DNA of 64,000 bases, from positions 1,550,001-1,614,000 of the forward strand of contig JAGMUV010000001.1 of assembly GCA_020744425.1 (NCBI GenBank), in the 5' to 3' direction. Shown here one piece after another: positions 55,917 to 64,000 of the stretch. The position numbers and the translations under genes are program-made. The notes under the pieces were generated by a model, which saw only the letters and a list, made by a program, of their open reading frames with translations, searched no databases and was not told the DNA's origin. The DNA comes from Dactylonectria macrodidyma. Lineage: Eukaryota; Ascomycota; Sordariomycetes; Hypocreales; Nectriaceae. The stretch's first letter is position 1; each line of letters opens with the position of its first letter.

Positions 55917-57677
55917 ATGGCCACCTACAACTCGATCCCGGGGCTGTCCACCGGCGCCTCTTCCAACGACCCCATGGCGATGAATCTCGGTACAGGCCAA
56001 ACCCAGGGCTTGGGTATAGACGTCTTCGACCAGGAGTTGACCTTTGATGAGTCTCTACTGTAGGTCATGCAGCTTCCCCCTTGATCCGATGCTCGCTCGC
56101 GCAATATCCATACAACCATGCTGACATCCGTAGGGATGGAGCCACTCTGCAGAACCTACCCTTCACCCCTTCGTACGACCTAGAGACCTTCTCGACGACA
56201 TTCGAAGATCCCTTTTCTTATTCCTCCCGCCAATTCGAGTCAACCCCAAATCCAGATGTTCTTCATGAGGAAGAATCGCCACAGGAGCTTGATAACAAGC
56301 TCCTTGGTTTCTCCGCCCCAGTCGCAAGCGCAACCGTCATTGATGAAACGGGACAGTTTTCGGAGACGGGCATGAGCGCAGAGTTATACGGCATGTTTTT
56401 CGTTGCCGAGGATGTCTTCGGTGGCGAGACAACTGGGCGACCGCTAGAGTTGACCTGCTATCGCCGTAACCTCTGGCAATGTTCCGGCCAGATCGTTGTA
56501 CCTCGAATAATTACCAACATTGTAAACGAGCAGGGCATTCAAGTTCAAATCTTCGAATTGGTGGCAACGATCACATCAACAGAGTCCATCGAGGGCAAGC
56601 CTACAGAGATCATATCCATTCCCTGGAAGAATGCGACTGCCCCGCCTGGTGAGGAGTCCAAGGTTATTGGAGCGCCACCAAACATAACATTAGACCTCAG
56701 CTCTGCCCAGGAGGTTGATGCAAACCGAGTCTCGATGCCCATTTCATGGAAGCGGCTTCAGTTCAAACACGCGACGGCTAATAATGGTCGCAGAAAGGGC
56801 CTTCAGCAACACTATGTCGTTAGGATAGGCCTCCATGGCAAAACCAAGTCTGGAGATCTTATACAGATTGCTGAGATTCAGTCCGGCCCAGTCATCGTCC
56901 GGGGGCGAAGTCCAAGGAATTTTGACAACAAGAAGGATGTTCCTCTGACGACCGACAAGCGCGTAGAGAGGAGGAATACCGCAACTCCCGATCCATCGGC
57001 AGTAAAGATAGCGCGAGAGAATTCACAGGCATATATGCAGAGGTTCAACTCTCTGGGCAACATCTCTGTGAGTTCTGCTTCCTATTGTCCTCCAGAGCCA
57101 GGTTGTGTACTAACTGGTCAGCAAACAAACGACTGGTCAACATCGACATCGATGTCCAAACCAATCCCTAGCCCCCAACTGGGTCAAAATCCACATCCCG
57201 CCAAGAGAATGGCCATATCTTCTAATGCTCCGAGGCCACCGGTTCCAGCTTGGTCAACCGAGCCGAGTCATCCGATCAAGCACCAAACTACTCAAAACAT
57301 CAGAGGCTCAATATCTCGCCAGGGCTCATCTCTTCCAATTAATCTGTCACTGTCCGAGGATGAAAGAAGCCCCAATCGGTCAGGTTCCGATTTGCAAAGC
57401 CCCCAGCCTGGAAAAGCCAATGCCGCTACGGGTCAGAACACTGAGAATAGTCCCTCGGAAGACGCAGACCCACTCTACGAATATTTCCCTTTGACAGTAG
57501 ACGACTGGTATGATTCTGCGCCCGCTATTTTGACCATGCCGAATACTAACCGGTTCCAGGATGCCTCCTGTCGATGCTGTATACAGGCCGCATGTCGTCC
57601 ACCATACTATTGTCCCGCCCGAGATGAAAGCTCAACAACTAAGAAGCAAGGCGAAGCGATACTTCGCACCTGAATGA
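55917..57677 (+). CDS. ron1: Ndt80-family transcription factor, RON1-like regulator of GlcNAc catabolism
   Basis: Four exons, 55917-56059, 56134-57067, 57122-57507 and 57560-57677, total 1581 nt and 526 residues. Residues about 105-311 form an NDT80/PhoG-like DNA-binding domain (GMFFVAEDVFGG, LTCYRRNLWQCSGQI, SMPISWKRLQFKHATANNGRRKG, QQHYVVRIGLHG, GPVIVRGRSPRNF). The N-terminus is acidic and the region after the domain is Ser/Pro/Asn-rich. The last exon, reached through a TACTAAC...CAG intron, gives a conserved-looking end VVHHTIVPPEMKAQQLRSKAKRYFAPE. In Trichoderma reesei an Ndt80-like factor (RON1) sits in and controls the GlcNAc cluster. Position next to dac1 and nag3 supports the same role here. 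Intron 2 (54 nt) has no stop and is a multiple of three. Confidence 0.9.
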
Positions 57678-58574
57678 TTAGGCCATTAGTCCTTGGAAGT
57701 CATAATGATTCATGAACCGGCGGGGAGTACCATTCTTGTATATCTGCCTATTTACACTCCAATTTGTACTATGATATCAGCCACCAGGTACGGGGGCATT
57801 AATTGCCACCGAAGAGAACAACTGACAGCAAAGGAGAGGGACTACTCAATGTATCGGCAACGAAATAGGAGATGTTCGTATACCCTAGATTTGATTAGGA
57901 GTTGAATAAATCTGGCTGCTCCAGGCAGCATTGGTGAGGCACCTTATCTTTATCTACAGCTCGAATGAGTGGCCATGTCATCCTGAATGCCGCTCGACAT
58001 ATCTTGTTGGCGTGTCGGTGCCGTTGCCAGTCATAGCATGCGGTTAAGCCACTAACATACTTAACAAGATGCCTGCCTACCTGACTGGGTATTTACCTAC
58101 CTCTAGTAGTTCCCCTGGCATACCTCAACGCAGCAAAGGACAGGTCTTCGCTGGAAAGGATACGGCCCGAGAAGAATGTATATACATACGCACATTAGAC
58201 AGGAGTGTACGTCGGGTTGTACCTAACTCAACTAACCCCCCTGACACTCGCTCTTGGGAAGTAGGTTGATTGGGCGATGGGTTCTTCGGGCTTGCAATAG
58301 ACACCACTAGCTTGGGGTTAAGCCCGATATGTTAGGTGCCAAGTTGAAATTTCGACTAAAGAATTACCAACTCCAAGACCCCTATTGTAGCAGTCTTTTA
58401 CATGCTCCAAACAAATCCATAAAACAACAACCCACCTCTCTACAGTCTCCATCAGGGCTATTCTAAGGCTTTTCCTGATTCTTGCATTTCATCTTGTCCA
58501 CACCTTATATTTCCTCCCAGGTACCAAATTCCTTTCTTTGCAATCTTCGGGTCAGCAGTGTCAGCACAGGCTAC
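57678..58574. other. Convergent 3' intergenic region
   Basis: About 900 bp, AT-rich, between ron1 and the hypothetical gene at 58575. It contains TACCTACC motifs near 58076 and 58093. No coding segment is supported. Confidence 0.5.
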
Positions 58575-60245
58575 CTAAGAGCGTCGCCCTCGGCGGCCCT
58601 TTCTGACCGTCTTTGCTTGCTTTACAACCTCTGTTTTCTTTGCAAACTTTGTTGGCGCAGACCTCGAGCATCGCTCTTCCGCCTCTGTATTCTTGTCCGC
58701 CCTCCGTTTTGCTTCCAATCCCGCAATCCTTTGGCTACGGCGAAGTGAACCGACGACTGATTCGGCGTGTTTCGTTGCTGTTTGCTTGCTTGTAGATGCC
58801 GCCTCCTTGTCGCGAGGCAATATCTTCGCTTCCTTTACACCGTTGGTGACAGCAGTGCTGGAGTCATACGACTGTTTGTTTGTATCATCATCCTCGGATG
58901 TACTCTGCAGAGAAAGAACGGAATACTGGGCGTTATGCCGAGGACGTTTCGAAGGCTGTTGTTCGTCGACTGTGTCGGAGGCGCGACTCCGCTTAGATTG
59001 GCCGGGTGCAGAGAGGACCCTGACACTGCGTCCCAAGGGCGACGCATCATCAATGACATCGCTTCGACTTCGGCTCAGCCTCCCCTGCGTTCCCTTCTCC
59101 TCAGGCAGTCCGGCACGACTCGCCGAGGCATGGCGCTGCGATACGTCTGATGTGGCCTGAGCCTCTGTCTCAGATAATATCTTGGACTCGGCGGGAACAG
59201 AGGCGGCGGGAGCTTCCACCACATCTTGTTCATCGGGATCTTCATGGGCCCATGTCCCTCCCGGAAAGTCATCCCAGTCAGATTTCCAGATCCCATCTTC
59301 GATCCAGTTTTTCTTGACGCTTTCATAGGCCATTTCATCGAGAGTTTTGAGGTCGATGACGCTACTGCGTGCCTCATGGGAGTTGGTGCGCGCTTTGTAG
59401 TTCATCTCGTCCTCGATCCAGTCACGTTCCTTATACGCCTGATACAAGAATTGGGGATAGGGCCGAGATGCCTCACGATCGCGAACCTTGGGCCTCGGAA
59501 CTGGGGCTTGCGCAATCAGGCCCCATCGTGTTTCGACATATCTGACAGGTGGCGGAGGAGGCTTTGGTGGTTTCGGCTGACCTAAACCAACGCTGAGAGC
59601 ACTGAGGGGTCGTTGTTTTAGCCTTGGCCTTGGCTCTGACTGTGTCTCCGATTCCGATTCAAACCCAGGGTCAGGCTCTTCGTGGCCCCAACGAGTACCC
59701 GGTACGGCCTTGTATCTGTTGTGGCTGTGGCCAACGAAAGGGCGACCCTCGCGACTTATCCAGCCTGGGGTCATCGGATGACTGTCATAGGGCCACGCTG
59801 GACCCCAATCATCCCCCCAGATACCTTGCTCTATCCAACGACTCCGGACATTGTTTTCGGAGTTGGCCGTATAATCCGAGGTGTTGTCCCACGGCAGTGT
59901 CTGCCTTCGGCCAGTCCGTTTCTCTAAGTGCTGACGGTCTAGGCGTTCGCACTCTCGTCTGGCCTGGCTCGCGAACTGGCGCAGCGGAATTGACTTGCCA
60001 CGGGCTTCCTTTTTCTCTCGGAGTGTTTTTTGATAGTACTCGTCGACAGTGGGGGAGTGAGGACTCGGAGGTTGCGTGGTCTCGCCTGACTCTGCATACG
60101 AGGGTGACGCATCGTTGAAACGTCGATCCCTCTCATCCTCAAGCTTTTGGGCGTCATCTTGCTGGAGACCTTCGAGCCCTTCGAGGACTGAAGGCAGAAC
60201 AGGACCCCAAATATTGTTAAAAATCACACGTGTATCTTCTTCCAT
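58575..60245 (-). CDS. Uncharacterised protein with duplicated WIExGIW blocks
   Basis: Intronless, 556 residues (MEEDTRVIFNNIWGPVLP). I do not recognise it. Two diverged copies of one block are visible. Residues 137-195 start WIEQGIWGDDW and end GTRWGHEEPDP. Residues 314-341 start WIEDGIWKSDW and end GGTWAHEDPDE. A short WIEDEM lies at 276-281. Between them is a Pro-rich run (QPKPPKPPPPPVR). The last 200 residues are Ser/Lys/Arg-rich with SLRRSQRIAGLEAKRR and a final KGRRGRRS, which suggests nuclear location. There is no signal peptide or membrane helix. Length, steady codon bias and the internal duplication argue that it is a real gene. It stands between ron1 and the kinase, but a GlcNAc role is not shown. 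Confidence 0.72.
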   Translation of the reverse strand: MEEDTRVIFNNIWGPVLPSVLEGLEGLQQDDAQKLEDERDRRFNDASPSYAESGETTQPPSPHSPTVDEYYQKTLREKKEARGKSIPLRQFASQARRECERLDRQHLEKRTGRRQTLPWDNTSDYTANSENNVRSRWIEQGIWGDDWGPAWPYDSHPMTPGWISREGRPFVGHSHNRYKAVPGTRWGHEEPDPGFESESETQSEPRPRLKQRPLSALSVGLGQPKPPKPPPPPVRYVETRWGLIAQAPVPRPKVRDREASRPYPQFLYQAYKERDWIEDEMNYKARTNSHEARSSVIDLKTLDEMAYESVKKNWIEDGIWKSDWDDFPGGTWAHEDPDEQDVVEAPAASVPAESKILSETEAQATSDVSQRHASASRAGLPEEKGTQGRLSRSRSDVIDDASPLGRSVRVLSAPGQSKRSRASDTVDEQQPSKRPRHNAQYSVLSLQSTSEDDDTNKQSYDSSTAVTNGVKEAKILPRDKEAASTSKQTATKHAESVVGSLRRSQRIAGLEAKRRADKNTEAEERCSRSAPTKFAKKTEVVKQAKTVRKGRRGRRS

Positions 60246-60408
60246 GATGGCACAGTTTACCTGCTATTCATAAATTGAGGTTACAAGACGGAAGATAGCA
60301 AAGTGAATATTAGCTATGATGAGAATTGCTTGGCCTTGTCGTCTTCCCGGCACTATATTGGTGTTGCCTTTGTTATCTAGGGCTCTACACAGCTCTGATC
60401 TACCCACT

Positions 60409-61045
60409 TGAACAAACTTCTAACGCAGTTAGACATACACTGTGAACAAAGAGCGGTAAGACCATTTAAGCAAGCATCGGGTGTAACCAGGTAAAGAGAG
60501 AGAACCAAGAGCTTTGTTTCACTCATTAAGCAAACGTTTATTGCACTTAGACATGCACTTAGAACAAAGAGCCGTAAAGCCATTTATTTAGGCAAGCATC
60601 GGGTGTAACCGGGTAGAGAGAGAGAACTAAGAGCTTTGTTTCACTTATTAAGCAAACGTTTATTGTACTTAGACATGCACTTAGAACAAAGAGCCGTAAA
60701 GCCATTTATTTAGGCAAGCATCGGGTGTAACCAGGTAGAGAGAGAGAACCAAGAGCTTTGTTTCACTCATTAAGCAAACTTTTAATGCAGTTAGGCATAT
60801 GGCGAGAACCAAAAAAATGCTTAGCCCACTTATTAAAGCAAACGCTTGGCGCAGTTACACATAGGCACACTGAGAACAAAAGAGGGCTAAAGTCAGTCAT
60901 TTAAACAAACTTCAGATGCAGCTAGATAGAGTCTGAGAAAAAAGGAGCTTTATTTCAAACTTTTCTATACAGCTAGGCATACAGCGAGAGAAAAAGGCTA
61001 TGCTTCAACTCCTCGAGCAAACGTCCAATGCAGTTAAAGCTCTTC
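60409..61045. repeat. Tandem repeat array, about 60-nt monomers with 122-nt higher-order period
   Basis: Two monomer types alternate: A (GCAAGCATCGGGTGTAACC..., about 60 nt) and B (GCAAACGTTTATTGCACTTA..., about 62 nt). A copies start at 60470, 60592 and 60714, and B copies at 60530 and 60652, so the A-B dimer repeats every 122 nt. A diverged B-like copy precedes them (60409). Four to five decayed B-like copies follow to about 61045 (GCAAAC and AAACTT words near 60774, 60838, 60904, 60957 and 61017). AACAAAG occurs in the B-type copies at 60445, 60563 and 60685, and its complement CTTTGTT in the A copies at 60512, 60634 and 60756. The array ends at a TATATAAGG near 61047, upstream of the kinase start. 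Confidence 0.9.
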
Positions 61046-61046
61046 T

Positions 61047-61055
61047 TATATAAGG
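61047..61055 (+). promoter_or_regulatory. TATA-like element of the FHA kinase gene
   Basis: TATATAAGG immediately follows the repeat array and lies about 150 bp before the kinase ATG, a plausible core-promoter distance. Assigned by sequence only. Confidence 0.5.
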
Positions 61056-61203
61056 GCCTTTAAAGTGAAGTGCGCCATGTCAGAGTTCATCAGTATCCCA
61101 GACATCATCAGCATCTCGTGCATTTTGTAACGTTATCATTCTTGTCAGACTTGTGCTCTATCCGCCTGGTATCCCACGCTCCCTGGCGATATTCTTGTCG
61201 ACC

Positions 61204-62724
61204 ATGCCTCGCGATGCCCCGCATCCTTTCGCTCTCTTCTCTCTTGTGCCTCTGAACGAGCGTGCTTTTCAAGTTCTCGATCTACCCGACAATTCCCACC
61301 ACGTGTCAAGCTTTTGGCACGAAGATGAGCATCTACGCGGATTAGATGTTGGTATCCATATTGGATCAAAATCACGCTACACCCTAGCCACCATCGGGCG
61401 CATGGGCGATATCCTAGTGGAGGGATCGAGCATATCCCGCATCCAGTGTTCTTTCGAGATCAGTGAGATCAACCAAAAAGAGATTATGCTCCACGATCGG
61501 TCGACCAACAAATCAACTTACTTCTTCGGCGAGACAGCAATGTCGTTTGAGAACAGGCATCCGCACCGCCGAGTCGTCGTGGACAACAAGGTCAATCTGG
61601 AATTCGGGTTTGGTAGGGATGCGGGCGATTTGTACCAATTCCGGATAGTCTGGCATGGCCATCTTAAACACACACCTGGACTTGAATATCGGGAAGATAA
61701 TCCTCGTCAGACCCGGACTGTCCTAGATGCGCCACCGACTGTAGCGCCATCTCATCCAGTTACCCGAATTCATCCTCCGGGGGGTCTAGGGACAATCAGG
61801 TACTCAGAGCGAGGAAAACTGGGAAACGGCGCATTTGGCGAGGTATGGAAGGCTGTGAATGTCGATTCTGGCGAATATCTGGCGGTAAAGCGGCTAAAGC
61901 GACCTATTCTCCAGTCCCGCCAATATGTTTTGTTGAAGCGGGAAGTCGAAAGCTTGACTGGTATTTCACACGTAAGCAAAATCTAGAGTCGTCTGTATTT
62001 AGGCCATGAGCTAATAGCACCACAGAGGAACATCATAGTATACAGAGCGACCCAATGGGCAGCGAATGACGAGTACTTGGAGATCTTTATGGACGTCAAG
62101 TCTGGAAACGTCCTTCATCTAATTCGGGCTGGTCATTTTACAAAAGAGCCAAGCTCGGTCAAACCTTTTCTTCACCAGATGCTCCAGGCCTTGGACTACC
62201 TGGTGAGCAAGAGCATCATCCACCGAGATGTAAAACCCGAGAACATCCTCTACACATCACTACAGGAGGGAGCATACCTATACCAACTTGCAGACTTCGG
62301 TCTTGCTAACATAGTCGGTGATGCTCAGTCAAGGGTTGGGACAGGCCCTTACATGGCGCCTGAGCTGGAACATAGTTCGTCATTGCCACAAACACCGAAG
62401 ATGGATGTTTGGTCCCTCTTTGTAACTCTTGCATACGCGGTCAATGGAGCTGGCTTTCAGAAGAAGCCTTTGCACACGACTGCCCTCCTGATCCAGGCGG
62501 TTCAGGACGCAGCGAATGACGTCGTTCTTAAACCGTTTCGCGACATGGCAATCGTCAATCCCAGCCAGCGAGCGACAGCTGGGGACATGTTGGATAAGAT
62601 CTTCGCCGGAAAGGGCCGTACTACAGAGAAGGTTGCGAGAAAACTGGTCAAGCCAGCGGAGGAGGTGCCGCCGGAAGAAGCGGTCGCCACTGTGAGAGGG
62701 GAGGAGTCCGAGGCTCGGAAATAA
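61204..62724 (+). CDS. FHA-domain serine/threonine protein kinase
   Basis: Exons 61204-61971 and 62026-62724 (GTAAGC...CAG), 488 residues. An FHA-like domain lies at about residues 45-150 (LDVGIHIGSKSRYTLATIGRMGDILV, SSISRIQCSFEI, IMLHDRSTNKSTYF); the usual SxxH histidine is replaced by Gln (SRIQ). The kinase domain has the Gly loop KLGNGAFGEVWKAV, the lysine in LAVKRLKRP, HRDVKPENIL, DFGLANIVG, MAPELE and DVWSLFVTLAY, so it should be active. The C-terminal tail is short and charged. The FHA-before-kinase order recalls Rad53/Chk2-type kinases, but the domains are divergent and no SQ/TQ cluster is seen; it probably belongs to a fungal family of such kinases. The repeat array lies in its promoter. 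Substrates are unknown. Confidence 0.88.
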
Positions 62725-63472
62725 CGGCCTGGCTCTGTCGCCCGAGTGGGTGCTGTACTTCGGGTTGAATGGGTAGTCTTTACAAAGGTCTGACGGTATC
62801 AAGTGCACTATTCTTCAGTATCATAATCATCAGAGTTTTCAGTATGCAAACCCACTTCACGCATAGCGCGCCTTAAACCTATTGTCGAAGATCATATACT
62901 CTTCTAAAACGTAGTCCACCAAATTATAGGTAGTAGTTTTCTAAATGTGCGAAGTGTCCAGTAAGTATAGAGGCTTCTTAGGGCTGGTAATGCAGAGGGC
63001 GATGCAACACTCATGAAGCCATCGCGTCAAATAGACTGAACGTCTGTTGATGCAATACAGTATTCAGTTTACATTTGGATACTTGTTCCAACTACAGCTC
63101 ATTCAGTAAATCTAGTCCTGGGCTTATTGACATGAGTGACTGGGTTGACTTGCTCAATAATTCCACTCTTGGACTTTCATGGGCGAAGCGGCACGAAGGC
63201 GAAACACATACGCTAATACGCAAAACAAATTCGATTCCATGGTAGCGATAAGAAAGATTTCATGTAATTTATAGTACAGAGAATGAAAATAGAACGATAA
63301 TACCTCATTTTTAAACCTAAAGGTCATTCTGTTGTTCCAGGTAAAAAGGTCGAGCGCGTCGATGATCAGGAGGTAAGGCTTCGTGTCAGCGCACCGCGCA
63401 TCTAGTTATCCCATGAGTGATTGGAGAAAAGAAAAGTTTGAAAGCATGAGCACCTGTCTCAGCAGGCACCCT
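62725..63472. other. Convergent 3' intergenic region
   Basis: About 750 bp, AT-rich, between the 3' ends of the kinase and deaminase genes. No gene is supported. Confidence 0.55.
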
Positions 63473-64000
63473 TTAAGCTCCAACCGCACTTAGTCTCATC
63501 TGATGCTCGGGGTTTGGTGTCAATCTGCCATTTAGATTAGGCTCTGGGATACGGGATGCCATTCGATCAGGCACAAGGTCTGGCGAAACAGAACGAGAGG
63601 TAGGTGCAGGGTTCGCCCGGAGCAGGTGAGAGGCAATGGGCTCAGGGGCAACAATGGGGGTCGACTGGACTTTTTGAATCTTGGTCTCGGGGATAGGGAC
63701 GTTTCCAGTGCGGACACTAGAGGGGAGAATTTGCTCAAAGCCTTGCTCTCGTGCCACTTTTTCGATGCTCTTGAAGTACTTAACCGCCAAATTAGCAGTC
63801 GCTCGTGGAACCAGATCGTAGATGAGTGGATTTACCTTGACAGTCTTGACCTGTAGCTCAAGGGTGGCATCTTCATCGACCACAATCATAGGGTGAGGAT
63901 GTAGTTGTAGAGATGAGAGTGACCACATGTGGTTGACCCCTTGCTCGATGCACTTCTGCAACGCCAGTGCCTTGCGAGCACCCAAGATTATGACGACGAC
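63473..64000 (-). CDS. dam1: Glucosamine-6-phosphate deaminase, C-terminal part (runs off right edge)
   Basis: Two exons are visible: >64000-63836 and 63778-63473. The first reads VVVIILGARKALALQKCIEQGVNHMWSLSSLQLHPHPMIVVDEDATLELQVKTVK, the C-terminal part of NagB-type glucosamine-6-phosphate isomerase/deaminase. A 57-nt GTAAAT...GCTAATTT...AAG intron follows, and it is open in frame. The second exon starts YFKSIEKVAREQGFEQ. The last about 75 residues (PIPETKIQKVQSTPIV...MRLSAVGA) are a Pro/Ser-rich fungal extension absent from bacterial enzymes. It converts glucosamine-6-phosphate to fructose-6-phosphate and ammonia, the last step of GlcNAc breakdown, and so completes the pathway with dac1. 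The catalytic N-terminal part lies outside the window. Confidence 0.9.
   Translation of the reverse strand, partial: VVVIILGARKALALQKCIEQGVNHMWSLSSLQLHPHPMIVVDEDATLELQVKTVKVNPLIYDLVPRATANLAVKYFKSIEKVAREQGFEQILPSSVRTGNVPIPETKIQKVQSTPIVAPEPIASHLLRANPAPTSRSVSPDLVPDRMASRIPEPNLNGRLTPNPEHQMRLSAVGA

Noticed and set aside
60409..61045. Possible CRISPR-like array
   Set aside because: Units are contiguous tandem copies without unique spacers, and the host is a eukaryote.

Overview
The window is nuclear DNA of a filamentous ascomycete, most likely a Sordariomycete of the order Hypocreales. The coding regions are split by short introns (about 50-100 nt) with GTRNGT donors, TACTAAC/CTGAC-like branch points and AG acceptors. 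The encoded proteins are typical of filamentous ascomycetes: a basic-tailed membrane exo-1,3-glucanase, a GH3-GNAT fusion and an Ndt80-like GlcNAc regulator. The placement in Hypocreales rests on gene content and resemblance to the Trichoderma GlcNAc cluster. It is inference, not a phylogeny. I see no tRNA, rRNA, CRISPR array or intact transposon.

Layout. 1-16.5 kb is housekeeping: an MFS transporter cut by the window edge, a membrane-anchored GH5 glucanase, the branched-chain 2-oxoacid dehydrogenase E1-beta subunit, F-actin capping protein alpha, a NUDIX hydrolase, cytochrome b5, TFIIE-beta, and a DsbA-like protein with a repetitive Pro-rich tail. 18.1-19.5 kb is a four-finger C2H2 transcription factor. 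Behind its start lies a 9.8 kb stretch with no convincing gene, carrying C-homopolymers and GTACGTAC motifs. 29.3-39.2 kb holds LSB5 (VHS-GAT endocytic adaptor), cytosolic methionyl-tRNA synthetase, OPI3 (phospholipid methyltransferase) and RXT2 (Rpd3L histone deacetylase subunit). 41-47.4 kb is a divergent pair: a secreted GH3 glycosidase and an intracellular GH31 alpha-xylosidase-like enzyme.

49.2-64 kb is the most coherent region, an N-acetylglucosamine (GlcNAc) catabolic cluster. A GH3 NagZ-like enzyme fused to GNAT domains (nag3) is divergent from GlcNAc-6-phosphate deacetylase (dac1). The Ndt80-family regulator ron1 follows. At the right edge is the C-terminal part of glucosamine-6-phosphate deaminase (dam1). 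Set between ron1 and dam1 are an unrecognised protein with duplicated WIExGIW blocks and an FHA-domain protein kinase. About 650 bp of tandem repeat lies upstream of the kinase, and its regular core presents HMG-box-like AACAAAG sites in alternating orientation. Together these genes would release GlcNAc, deacetylate and deaminate its 6-phosphate to fructose-6-phosphate, and regulate the pathway. The hexokinase and the transporter expected for the cluster are not in the window.

Exon boundaries were set by hand from splice consensus and reading frame. All multi-exon models close in frame. Starts of nag3 and of the C2H2 factor are the least certain.
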